From Chitinophagales bacterium (GTDB lineage: Bacteria; Bacteroidota; Bacteroidia; Chitinophagales; BACL12): DNA of 47,703 bases. Shown here one piece after another: positions 1-8,116 of this stretch; position 1 is the first letter of the stretch, and every line of letters begins with the position of its first letter. The notes under the pieces are model-generated. The model did no database searches. It saw only the letters and a list, made by a program, of their open reading frames with translations, and was not told the origin of the DNA. The translations under genes were made by a program, and so were the position numbers. The DNA lies in the NCBI GenBank assembly GCA_019694895.1, contig JAIBBA010000009.1:1-47703 (forward strand), in the 5' to 3' direction.

Positions 1-155
1 TCACGATTCACGAGTCACGATTTGGTAGTGAGTAGTGGGAGTGAAATACAACCTTCAATCTTTCAACTTCCAACCTTCAATTCTTCAAACCTTCGAATCT
101 TCAAATCTTCGAACCTTCGAATCTTAAATTCTTCAAACCTTCGAATCTTCAATAC
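1..155. repeat. Low-complexity CTTCRAA-type repeat tract
   Basis: Two kinds of degenerate short repeat lie downstream of the last gene of the nuo operon. Positions 1-22 hold near-copies of TCACGATT. Positions 50-152 hold about ten variants of a CTTCAAA/CTTCGAA unit. One 25-base copy is exact: 80-104 equals 128-152, spaced 48 bases apart. No open frame and no hairpin with a T-run is seen. The tract probably continues past the window's left edge. The pattern is read directly; any function is unknown. Confidence 0.85.
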
Positions 156-179
156 CCACCCTTAACAACAAAATTCTCG

Positions 180-536
180 CTACTTATAAAAATAAGGCAC
201 TGTATCATGTGCCACCGCATCTTTTTGTTGCCAGTATTTTAAGGTAACCACATGGCCGTCGGGAGTTCTTAAGAGGCGACCGAAAATGGCATTCATGGCA
301 TTGAAGGTGACGTCGCTTACTCCTAAGGTGAAACTTGTCGGTGGAGGAGGGGTTTCCCCTTCGGGAACAGGTGCTGCTCCTTTTGCGGGAGGTGAAGGTA
401 CTACTACCACCTGATAGCGATTATATTCCAGAAGCGAACGAAGAAATGCCACGCGCTCAGGCGATACATTTTTTTCTACAACAGCACATTTTATACCGTC
501 GAGATCGTCGAATAAATGATTCTGATTAATAGCCAT
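180..536 (-). CDS. Hypothetical protein closing the nuo operon
   Basis: A 118-residue soluble protein that I cannot assign to a named family. Residues 14-47 look like an alpha/beta segment (AVVEKNVSPERVAFLRSLLE, then a V-rich strand). A proline-rich linker follows at about 48-67, and the C-terminal half includes NAIFGRLLRTPDGHVVTLKY. There is no signal peptide, membrane segment or cysteine motif, so it is probably cytoplasmic. It starts 9 bases after the nuoN stop on the same strand, so it is very likely co-transcribed and possibly translationally coupled. Its position suggests an assembly factor or accessory subunit of the complex; this is inference from context only. An overlapping plus-strand frame at 335-529 is a shadow. 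Confidence 0.8.
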   Translation of the reverse strand: MAINQNHLFDDLDGIKCAVVEKNVSPERVAFLRSLLEYNRYQVVVVPSPPAKGAAPVPEGETPPPPTSFTLGVSDVTFNAMNAIFGRLLRTPDGHVVTLKYWQQKDAVAHDTVPYFYK

Positions 537-545
537 AGGAGCAAA

Positions 546-1949
546 TTAAACTATTGATGAAATATATTCGTAAGCACCGCCTATCAAACCTGTCAGCAAA
601 AGACCTGCAACACAAATGATGAGTGCTAATGCCGGAGAAACTCCTGTTTTTAACTTTTGAATGGGATCTGCATTTTCTTCCATGAACATTGCTTTTACAA
701 CCCTCAGATAATAATAGAGCGAAACAATCATGTTCAATGCAGCAATGATCACCAACGGATAATTATCCTGCGCAGCACCTGCCATCAATAGGAAAAACTT
801 ACCAAAAAATCCAGCTGTCGGCGGAATGCCGGCCAAAGAAAATAATGCTAATGTGAGCACCCATGCAAGTAAGGGATTCGTTTTGTAAAATCCTTTGTAA
901 TCTGAAATGCTTTCTTTTCCCGTTAATGTGCTCACCAAAGAAATCACGCCGAATGCAGCCAAATTGCTGAAAATGTAAATTAATACAAAGTATACCGATG
1001 CTGTCAACCCTTCTGAAGAATTACCGCCGATACCTATCAAAATAAATCCAACTTGCGCTATTGAAGAGAATGCCAGGAACCGTTTAAGATTCTGCTGTCG
1101 CATGGCAAATAAATTTCCTATCACCATGGTAAGCACCGCAATAAGGAAAAGTATCTGATACCAGGTGTCGAATATGTTTTGGAATAAACGATAAAGTATG
1201 GTAATAAATACAAATACAATTGCACCTTTCGAAATCACACTTAAATATGAAGTTACTGCCACCGGGGCGCCTTCATACACATCTGCTGTCCATAGATGAA
1301 ATGGCGCGGCAGATAACTTAAACGCAAAGCCCGCGAATATCAGCACAAAACCAAAAATCATGAGCGGATTTGCCGACATGCCAATACTGATTACTTCAAA
1401 ATTCAAACTTCCGATTGCGCCATAAACAAGTGAGATGCCGAATAATAAAACGCCAGAGCTGAATGCTGAAGAAATAATGTATTTCATGGCAGCTTCACCA
1501 CTCCTGCGCAATTGCAGATCAAAGTTTGCCAGTGCAGCCAATGGAATGGTTGCCAGTTCCAAACTCAAATACACCATGAACATATTCTGCGCAGAAATCA
1601 TAAAGAACATACCTATGAGCGATGCCAGAAGAATGATGTAGAATTCCGCGGTATGATGATGATTCTTTAACCATGGCCACGACTGCAAAGAGATAATGAG
1701 CAATCCCAGGTTTAAAATACTTTTTTGGAAACAGATCAGTGGGTTGCTGAAAAACATATCGCCGAATAAGCTGCCATGCGCATTGCAGAAAAATCCTACA
1801 AGAAGATTAATCGTAAGCAAACCATTGATTACAAGCAATAGCGAATCACCTGTAATGCGTTTCTTTCCCAGACGAAGCAATAGCACTATGAACATGATGA
1901 CTGTTGCCACCAGTTCAAATTGCATTACTGAAAAAAAGTTATCCGGCAT
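546..1949 (-). CDS. nuoN: NADH-quinone oxidoreductase subunit N
   Basis: Antiporter-like proton-pumping subunit of complex I, in the inner membrane next to NuoM and NuoK. The 467 residues form about 14 hydrophobic segments. The family core is visible as FKLSAAPFHLWTADVYEGAP around residues 211-230, with the Lys in the first helix and the conserved W-x-x-D-V-Y-E-G-A-P loop, followed by SVISKGA. Further on is FFGKFFLL. Length is typical for the family (about 450-490). It lies 8 bases after nuoM and 9 bases before the small unknown gene, which fits a tightly packed operon. Recognition rests on these motifs and on operon position. Confidence 0.97.
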   Translation of the reverse strand: MPDNFFSVMQFELVATVIMFIVLLLRLGKKRITGDSLLLVINGLLTINLLVGFFCNAHGSLFGDMFFSNPLICFQKSILNLGLLIISLQSWPWLKNHHHTAEFYIILLASLIGMFFMISAQNMFMVYLSLELATIPLAALANFDLQLRRSGEAAMKYIISSAFSSGVLLFGISLVYGAIGSLNFEVISIGMSANPLMIFGFVLIFAGFAFKLSAAPFHLWTADVYEGAPVAVTSYLSVISKGAIVFVFITILYRLFQNIFDTWYQILFLIAVLTMVIGNLFAMRQQNLKRFLAFSSIAQVGFILIGIGGNSSEGLTASVYFVLIYIFSNLAAFGVISLVSTLTGKESISDYKGFYKTNPLLAWVLTLALFSLAGIPPTAGFFGKFFLLMAGAAQDNYPLVIIAALNMIVSLYYYLRVVKAMFMEENADPIQKLKTGVSPALALIICVAGLLLTGLIGGAYEYISSIV

Positions 1950-1957
1950 GAATGATA

Positions 1958-3469
1958 TTATTTTAGTAATTCAATTTCGTTTGTAATAGATGCACCTGAT
2001 GCAATTTTATCCATCAATACATGAGTGCCCGGATAAATGATATCGGTGATAATAAATGGTGCCAGTCCCATGATCAGGATGCCTGTGAGCAACACGAATG
2101 CTGCAGTGCGTTCGTTCCATTTAGCATCTGAAAATAAGGCGTGCTCCTGATTCACAAGAGGTCCCATCATTGTTTTTCCTGCTGCGCGAAGGATATAAAC
2201 CGCTGTAACCACAATACTGGCACAAGCTAAAATGGTGGCTACACGATATAAGGTTTCCGGATTTTGCCATCCACCCATAAATACAGTCATTTCGGCAACA
2301 AATCCACTCATGCCTGGCAAGCCTAGTGAACATAAACCGGCCAAAATAAATACGGTCCCGATAAATGGCGTGATCTTCAATAAACCACCAATGTCTTTCA
2401 CCATCCTTGTATGCGTACGATCGTAAACCATGCCGATAGCGGCGAAGAAAAGTGCCGTCATCAAACCATGAGATACCATTTGCATCACTGCGCCGTTAAT
2501 GGCTGTTTCATTCAGCATACCGATTCCCAATAACACAAATCCGCAATGCGATACGGATGAATAGGCATTGATATATTTTAAATCGGTTTGCATCAGCGTG
2601 GCAAATGCACCGTAAATAATGGCGATGGTAGATAATCCGATAATAAGGGGTTGGTAATAATGTGCTGCTTCCGGCATCAACCAAGTGGCAGCGCGTAGAC
2701 AACCATATCCGCCAAGTTTCATGCTGATACCGGCGAGGAACATTGATGCTGCTGTTGGGGCACTGCTATGTCCATCCGGCACCCAGGTGTGAAATGGAAA
2801 CAGTGCTGTGAAAATGCCGAAGCCGACAAATAAAAACGGAAAGAAAAACATTTGTTTGTCCGGATCCATGGTTATATGTGCTCCGGAGCTGAGGTCGAAA
2901 CTTTGTCCGCCAAAGAAATAAGTTCCTGCCAATCCCACAAACACCAATGCGCTACCACCCATTAACATCAAAGCAAGTTTCATGGCTGCATATTCTTTCT
3001 TCCCGCTGCCCCAAATGCCTATCAACAAAAATTTTGGGATAACAGCTACTTCCAGGAAGAAAAACAAGGTAAATAGATCGAGGGCAATGAAAAAACCATA
3101 TGCTCCGGTGCTAAGCAGTATCAGTAAAAGAAAATACTCTTTAGACCATTTTTCCTGACGCCAGCTGATCAACACACCTGCCAGCACAACAAAAGCTGTA
3201 AGCATGATCATGGCAATGGAAATACCATCAACACCAATTTGATAATTGATATTTAATGAAGGGAACCACTTATAATATTGTGTGAAAACAAAAGGATCCT
3301 GATTGCCTGAAGCACGCTCGGCACGGAATGAGAAAAATAATACGAAGCTCAATATGAATTGCACCAACGCTCCTGCCAATGCCACCATGCGAACACGAGG
3401 CAAGCCTTTGACCGCGATTATACCAATGGCTGTGGCAACCGGTATTAATATCAATAAATTCAGATTCAT
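1958..3469 (-). CDS. nuoM: NADH-quinone oxidoreductase subunit M
   Basis: Second antiporter-like membrane subunit of complex I, 503 residues and about 14 transmembrane segments. Diagnostic stretches are FFFLEVAVIPKFLLIGIWG (with the Glu of the pumping pathway), then TALFPFHTWVPDGHSSAPTA and FLAGISMKLGGYG (conserved Lys), then YSSVSHCGFVLLGIG. The order of motifs and the length match NuoM rather than NuoL, because there is no long C-terminal lateral helix. It sits between nuoL (72-base gap) and nuoN (8-base gap). The start at 3469 opens directly into the first hydrophobic helix, as expected. Confidence 0.97.
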   Translation of the reverse strand: MNLNLLILIPVATAIGIIAVKGLPRVRMVALAGALVQFILSFVLFFSFRAERASGNQDPFVFTQYYKWFPSLNINYQIGVDGISIAMIMLTAFVVLAGVLISWRQEKWSKEYFLLLILLSTGAYGFFIALDLFTLFFFLEVAVIPKFLLIGIWGSGKKEYAAMKLALMLMGGSALVFVGLAGTYFFGGQSFDLSSGAHITMDPDKQMFFFPFLFVGFGIFTALFPFHTWVPDGHSSAPTAASMFLAGISMKLGGYGCLRAATWLMPEAAHYYQPLIIGLSTIAIIYGAFATLMQTDLKYINAYSSVSHCGFVLLGIGMLNETAINGAVMQMVSHGLMTALFFAAIGMVYDRTHTRMVKDIGGLLKITPFIGTVFILAGLCSLGLPGMSGFVAEMTVFMGGWQNPETLYRVATILACASIVVTAVYILRAAGKTMMGPLVNQEHALFSDAKWNERTAAFVLLTGILIMGLAPFIITDIIYPGTHVLMDKIASGASITNEIELLK

Positions 3470-3541
3470 ACGTTTATTTCACTTAATAATAAAATATCGC
3501 GAATGTATTTTTCTCTCACCACTAAATACTATCCGGATAAC

Positions 3542-5461
3542 TTACATCCATATATACAGGCATATCAGGGTAAGTCCAATAACACCTGCGAAAAAATACA
3601 TGGCATAACCCTGTACTTTTCCTGATTGCATACCTTTAATACTATCGGAAATCTCACCCGTCATCAACGCTATGAAATTCATGGTGCCATCCACGATATT
3701 TCTGTCGATCCATGCTGCGGGGCGACCGATACAATTAAAGATTACTTTCTTAGTGATAAAAATATATAGTTCGTCGATATAAAATTTATGATAAGCTGTG
3801 CGATAAACGCCACGCATCATTGCAACTGCTTTGTCTGCTCTGTCGTTTTCGTTTTTATACCACATCATCGCCACTGCTATTCCCAATAATCCAATAAGAA
3901 CCGGTGCAATGCTGAACATGATATCAGTATGCATATGACCTTCAGTCCGCGTTGCAGTTACATAGTGTGCAAATGGTACGAAGCCGGCAGCGATGGATAA
4001 TGTGGCAAGAATCAATAAAGGAAACTTCATTGACCAGGCACCTTCACCATGGAAATGATGGAGATGAATATCCGCCTTATTCCAGAAAATGCGGAAATAC
4101 AATCTGAACATATAAAATGCAGTCAACCCGCTGGTAACAAGTGCCACATAATAGATATCGGGATGCGTGGTATATGCGGCATGCAAAATACCTTCCTTGC
4201 TGAAAAATCCGGCAAATGGAGGCACGCCGGCAATGGCAAGACAACCAATCAGGAAGGTGATATGTGTGATAGGTAAATATTTTCTCAATCCACCCATGTC
4301 TTTCATGTCATTGCTATGCACGGCATGGATTACAAGTCCGGCACCGAGGAACAACAATGATTTGAAAAATGCATGTGTGAACAAATGAAACATACTAGCC
4401 GTAAATCCTGCATCATGCGCTTGTGAACTCACGCCAAGTGCAAACATCATGTAGCCGATCTGACTCATGGTGGAATATGCCAACACACGTTTGATATCCG
4501 TCTGTGTGCAAGCGATTAAAGCTGCAAACAGGGCAGAGAAAATTCCGATATAGGCAACAACATCAATTGCTCCCGATCCGGTAATGGCGAAAACAGGAAA
4601 TAAACGCGCTACAAGATACACACCTGCAACAACCATGGTAGCTGCGTGTATCAATGCAGACACCGGTGTCGGACCTTCCATGGCATCCGGCAACCAGATG
4701 TGTAATGGAAACATAGCAGACTTACCGGCACCACCAATAAATATCAGCACCAGTGCCCAGGTTACAACGGAAAATCCGAGGAATGTTGCTGAATATTCTT
4801 TCAGAAATTCAGGACTTGTAAGATTGGCAATGATATCTGTAAAATTGAAAGAATGTGCGGTTACACCTGTGATGAGAATACCGATTAAAAAGAAAAGATC
4901 GGCAAAGCGCGTAACGATGAATGCTTTTTTACTCGCAGCAACAGCACTTGGTTTGTCGAAATAAAATCCAATCAGGAGGAAGGAGGAAACACCTACTAAT
5001 TCCCAGAAAATATAAATCTGGAATAAGTTGCTCGACATCACCAGACCGAGCATAGAGAAGGTAAACAATTGCAAATAGGCAAAAAATGTAGCATATCTGC
5101 TTTCACCCTTCATGTAACCTGTTGAGTAAATATGTACCATTAGTGAAACAAAGGTTACAACCACGAGCATCATCACAGAAATAGGATCTAATAAGATGCC
5201 CATATTGATAGATAAGGTATTTGTGAATTGCAACCACTGCATATCGACAGGCAGGAGCTGAGGATAAACACCATTTGCTGCACCATCGACAATAAAATAT
5301 TGATAAGCGGTAAACAAGGATAATACCGCAGATGTGCCGATCAACAAAGTAGCGAGCCATCCTGAAAGGGCCGGGAAATATTTTTTTCCTGCCAGACCGA
5401 TTAAAACAAAACCGGCTATTGGCAGGATTGGAATGAGACTGATATAATCGTAATTGCTCAT
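3542..5461 (-). CDS. nuoL: NADH-quinone oxidoreductase subunit L
   Basis: Distal antiporter-like subunit of complex I. At 639 residues it is slightly longer than the usual 610-630. The core motifs are FWELVGVSSFLLIGFYF, then GGAGKSAMFPLHIWLPDAME followed by GPTPVSALIHAATMV, and AYSTMSQIGYMMFALG, which are typical of NuoL. The last 120 residues carry a polar amphipathic region (FYIDELYIFITKKVIFN) and a terminal transmembrane helix, consistent with the lateral helix that braces NuoM and NuoN. Only 2 bases separate the nuoK stop from this start, so the two are probably translationally coupled. Confidence 0.97.
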   Translation of the reverse strand: MSNYDYISLIPILPIAGFVLIGLAGKKYFPALSGWLATLLIGTSAVLSLFTAYQYFIVDGAANGVYPQLLPVDMQWLQFTNTLSINMGILLDPISVMMLVVVTFVSLMVHIYSTGYMKGESRYATFFAYLQLFTFSMLGLVMSSNLFQIYIFWELVGVSSFLLIGFYFDKPSAVAASKKAFIVTRFADLFFLIGILITGVTAHSFNFTDIIANLTSPEFLKEYSATFLGFSVVTWALVLIFIGGAGKSAMFPLHIWLPDAMEGPTPVSALIHAATMVVAGVYLVARLFPVFAITGSGAIDVVAYIGIFSALFAALIACTQTDIKRVLAYSTMSQIGYMMFALGVSSQAHDAGFTASMFHLFTHAFFKSLLFLGAGLVIHAVHSNDMKDMGGLRKYLPITHITFLIGCLAIAGVPPFAGFFSKEGILHAAYTTHPDIYYVALVTSGLTAFYMFRLYFRIFWNKADIHLHHFHGEGAWSMKFPLLILATLSIAAGFVPFAHYVTATRTEGHMHTDIMFSIAPVLIGLLGIAVAMMWYKNENDRADKAVAMMRGVYRTAYHKFYIDELYIFITKKVIFNCIGRPAAWIDRNIVDGTMNFIALMTGEISDSIKGMQSGKVQGYAMYFFAGVIGLTLICLYIWM

Positions 5462-5463
5462 GT

Positions 5464-5778
5464 TTAATACTTCATTTCTTCGCTATCTTCAACGTCTATT
5501 GATTGATGATTGCGATAAATATTGATAATGATGGCAATGGCTACGGCAGCTTCAGCAGCAGCAATTGCAATAATGAATATGGTGAAAAAAACACCGTCTA
5601 ACCTTTCAGGATAGAGGTATTTGTTAAATGATACAAAGTTGATATTTACGCTATTGAGGATAAGTTCAACAGCCATCAGCATGGTGATCATATTACGGCG
5701 TGTGAATAAGCCGTATACACCGATGAAAAACAATGCAGTGCTGATAAATAAAATTTGTTCTATTCCAATGTTGTTCAT
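5464..5778 (-). CDS. nuoK: NADH-quinone oxidoreductase subunit K
   Basis: Small MrpC-like membrane subunit of complex I, 104 residues with three transmembrane helices. The family motif GVYGLFTRRNMITMLMAVEL, followed by ILNSVNINFV, carries the conserved intramembrane Glu in MAVEL. A second Glu lies in AIAAAEAAVAIAI. These acidic residues form part of the proton path in the family. The start overlaps the nuoJ stop by 4 bases (ATGA), a sign of translational coupling. Length is typical (about 100). Confidence 0.97.
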   Translation of the reverse strand: MNNIGIEQILFISTALFFIGVYGLFTRRNMITMLMAVELILNSVNINFVSFNKYLYPERLDGVFFTIFIIAIAAAEAAVAIAIIINIYRNHQSIDVEDSEEMKY

Positions 5779-6302
5779 GATTCCTGAGGTTTAGATTTTA
5801 ATGCAATCACAATACAACCTATCATCGCTGCCAGCAATAATATACTGATCACTTCGAATGGCAATGCATAACCGGTATCCTGATAATCCAACATTTGATC
5901 ACCTATGCGCTGTGGTGAAACATTAAACTGATCGCCACTGCCTCCGATAAAACCATATTGGCGAATCAGTGAATAAGTAAGTGCTGCACCAAGAATCGCT
6001 GCCAGCGCCGAAAATATCATCCGCGTATTTGTCGGACGAGGCATGTCCTTACCCGTTTGCTGAGTCAGGAATATAGAAAAGATGATGAGCACTACGATAC
6101 CGCCAACATATACGATCACCTGCACTGCAGCCACAAATTCTACATGCATCCAAAAATACAACCCTGCCACACCGATCAGCGAGAACAATAAAAATATTGC
6201 AGCCCTGAAGATCTTTCTTGTGGTCATTGCCAGCACGCCATTGCCAATAATAAATGCGGCCAGTAAATAAAATATGATGCTATAAGCGTTCACTGATAAC
6301 AA
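5775..6302 (-). CDS. nuoJ: NADH-quinone oxidoreductase subunit J
   Basis: Membrane subunit of complex I next to NuoA, NuoK and NuoH, 175 residues with five predicted helices. The conserved third helix is visible as FVAAVQVIVYVGGIVVLIIF, the NuoJ signature that includes the pi-bulge region linked to coupling in the family. The loop after it (TQQTGKDMPRPTN) is polar and probably exposed. The downstream overlap with nuoK is 4 bases. The start is 43 bases after the nuoI stop. Confidence 0.96.
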   Translation of the reverse strand: MLSVNAYSIIFYLLAAFIIGNGVLAMTTRKIFRAAIFLLFSLIGVAGLYFWMHVEFVAAVQVIVYVGGIVVLIIFSIFLTQQTGKDMPRPTNTRMIFSALAAILGAALTYSLIRQYGFIGGSGDQFNVSPQRIGDQMLDYQDTGYALPFEVISILLLAAMIGCIVIALKSKPQES

Positions 6303-6345
6303 TTATGTTTTTTAATTCAATTGCTTTTGATAGTTATGCATTATA

Positions 6346-6816
6346 TCACTCAACGCCTTCCCTGATTTTGCTGCCCGGTTTATTGAGCACCTTGGTTAGT
6401 TCGGAACGATCGAAAACACTGTGCTCGAATGAATTCGACATGGTGATGGCGCCGGTTGGGCAAGCATCAACACACAAATTACACATCGTGCACAGTTCAA
6501 GATGATATACGAATGTATCTATCGCTTTTTTCTTTTTGCCTTCAGGGGTGATATCAAATTTGGTGACGATTTTAATGGTGCCATTCGGACAAGCAAGCTC
6601 ACAAGCAGTACAACCTGTGCAGGCATGCTCATTGTTTTCATCGTGCGTCATTACCACTTCACCCCTAAATCGTTCAGCTAATACAGGCTTTTGATTAGGA
6701 TATTGCTGAGTGATGATATTTTTGTGATGCGTGAAATAATAACCCGTTCTCCGCATACCCGTAAGCAGCGATTTCACCCCACCAAAAACCTCTGATATGT
6801 ATTTACTTAAAAACAT
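6346..6816 (-). CDS. nuoI: NADH-quinone oxidoreductase subunit I (2x[4Fe-4S])
   Basis: Ferredoxin-like subunit holding clusters N6a and N6b, which pass electrons to NuoB. The 156 residues contain two CxxCxxCxxxCP motifs: C66, C69, C72, C76 and C109, C112, C115, C119. An N-terminal amphipathic segment (residues 5-30) would sit on the membrane arm. In an enzyme without NuoEFG this subunit becomes the likely electron entry point; that is inference from the gene content here. Its start is separated from the nuoH stop by 118 bases of repeat-rich sequence, unusual in this otherwise compact operon. Confidence 0.97.
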   Translation of the reverse strand: MFLSKYISEVFGGVKSLLTGMRRTGYYFTHHKNIITQQYPNQKPVLAERFRGEVVMTHDENNEHACTGCTACELACPNGTIKIVTKFDITPEGKKKKAIDTFVYHLELCTMCNLCVDACPTGAITMSNSFEHSVFDRSELTKVLNKPGSKIREGVE

Positions 6817-6840
6817 CTTTATAATTCATTTCAACCCAAT

Positions 6841-6936
6841 AAACTCACCCACCCGCCTGCTCGGCGAGGTAAACTCACCCACTGACCCACTTTCTCCTCT
6901 CTCCTCTCTCCTCTCTCCTTTCTCCTCTCTCCTCTC
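6841..6936. repeat. 7-bp microsatellite and 12-bp direct repeat between nuoH and nuoI
   Basis: From 6892 to 6936 the plus strand is an almost perfect array of a 7-base unit (TCTCCTC; GAGGAGA on the coding strand), about six copies with one T-for-C interruption near 6919-6921. It begins right at the nuoH stop codon. Beside it, AAACTCACCCAC occurs twice (6841-6852 and 6871-6882) around a GC-rich spacer. Arrays of this kind can change length by strand slippage. Here it lies between two co-transcribed complex I genes and does not alter any reading frame. Confidence 0.9.
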
Positions 6937-8014
6937 AAAAATACCACCCCTGAATCGCCACCAATGTCGCCAATAACAAATTAAACATCGATATCGGCAA
7001 CAAATATTTCCACTCCAGATTCAACAGCTGATCAATGCGCAAACGCGGGAATGTCCAGCGAAACCACATGATCACGAAAATCAGGAAAAAGGTTTTTCCA
7101 AGGAACCATACCGACGAAGGGATATAATCCATTATATGATTAAATGCCTCCCAATTTCCGATATGCAATGGCATCCAGCCTCCCAAATACAAGGTGGCGC
7201 CAATGGCACATACAATAAATATATTTACATATTCAGCAAGGAAAAACAATGCGAATTTCATTCCTGAATATTCTGTATGAAAACCTGCCGTTAATTCAGA
7301 TTCAGCTTCCGCCAGGTCGAATGGCGCTCTGTTAGTTTCTGCAGTTACGGCAATAATAAAAATCACAAAAGAAATAATCACCGGAATATGTCCCTTAAAA
7401 ATCCACCAGCCATCCTGTTGCGAATTAATGATGCTGCTGATCGACATGTCTTGCGAGAATATTACGATGGTAAGAATTGATAATCCTGCGCTTAATTCAT
7501 AGCTCACAATTTGTGCTCCGCTGCGCATAGCCCCAAGCAGTGAATACTTGTTATTACTCGCCCATCCCGCCATCAAAATACCAATAACACCTATTGATGA
7601 AACGGCACTCACATACAGTACACCGATATTAACATCCCAAATCACAAAGTCTTTCGCAAAAGCAATCGGCGCCAACACCAACATGGAGGCTATCATCACA
7701 ACAAATGGTGCAAGATTGAATAAAAACTTATCAGCTCCGGCAGGTGTCAAACCTTCTTTAACCAATAATTTCAAGGTGTCGGCTACCGTTTGAAACATGC
7801 CCTTCGGTCCAACGCGATTCGGCCCCAGACGCAGCTGCATATATGCCGATACTTTCCTTTCCATCATGATCAACACCAAACCTAAAACTGCAAACAGGCC
7901 GATACACAAAACACCAACAATCACAAATTCAATCGTAAGTGCCAGCCAACTTGCGCAATGGGCATTTAACCACTGATCTATACTGTCTGCAATCGATGCT
8001 AAACTAAATTCCAC
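6935..8014 (-). CDS. nuoH: NADH-quinone oxidoreductase subunit H
   Basis: Membrane subunit that forms the quinone-access chamber with NuoB and NuoD, 359 residues and eight or more helices. Diagnostic stretches are MMERKVSAYMQLRLGPNRVG (first cytoplasmic loop), LLVKEGLTPAGADKFLFNLA, and the acidic loop with AETNRAPFDLAEAESELTAG followed by FHTEYSG, whose Glu residues couple quinone reduction to pumping. The C-terminus has WFRWTFPRLRIDQL. Length is usual (about 330-360). nuoH follows nuoD by 102 bases; in 14-gene operons nuoE, nuoF and nuoG would lie between them and they are absent here. Confidence 0.97.
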   Translation of the reverse strand: MEFSLASIADSIDQWLNAHCASWLALTIEFVIVGVLCIGLFAVLGLVLIMMERKVSAYMQLRLGPNRVGPKGMFQTVADTLKLLVKEGLTPAGADKFLFNLAPFVVMIASMLVLAPIAFAKDFVIWDVNIGVLYVSAVSSIGVIGILMAGWASNNKYSLLGAMRSGAQIVSYELSAGLSILTIVIFSQDMSISSIINSQQDGWWIFKGHIPVIISFVIFIIAVTAETNRAPFDLAEAESELTAGFHTEYSGMKFALFFLAEYVNIFIVCAIGATLYLGGWMPLHIGNWEAFNHIMDYIPSSVWFLGKTFFLIFVIMWFRWTFPRLRIDQLLNLEWKYLLPISMFNLLLATLVAIQGWYF

Positions 8015-8116
8015 GTTAATAATTTATACTGTTCGTGTCGTGCACTATTTTTTCCGGATGTTTATTCCGGAGGGTAATTTAAAATGTCATTTAGCCTGAA
8101 CCTGCGCTCAAGCTGT

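Noticed and set aside
1..155. CRISPR array
   Set aside because: The repeats are short, degenerate and without unique spacers of even length.
335..529. Plus-strand open frame over the small unknown gene
   Set aside because: It lies wholly inside 180-536 in the opposite direction, and its translation has no family features; the minus-strand frame has operon support.
6305..6505. Plus-strand frame over nuoI
   Set aside because: It covers the gene end on the opposite strand where the iron-sulfur motifs of nuoI are certain.
8015..8116. Possible remnant of nuoE/F/G between nuoD and nuoH
   Set aside because: Only 102 bases, with no reading frame or motif of those subunits; a small TCCGGA inverted repeat (8053-8058, 8066-8071) has no T-run, so it is not a terminator.
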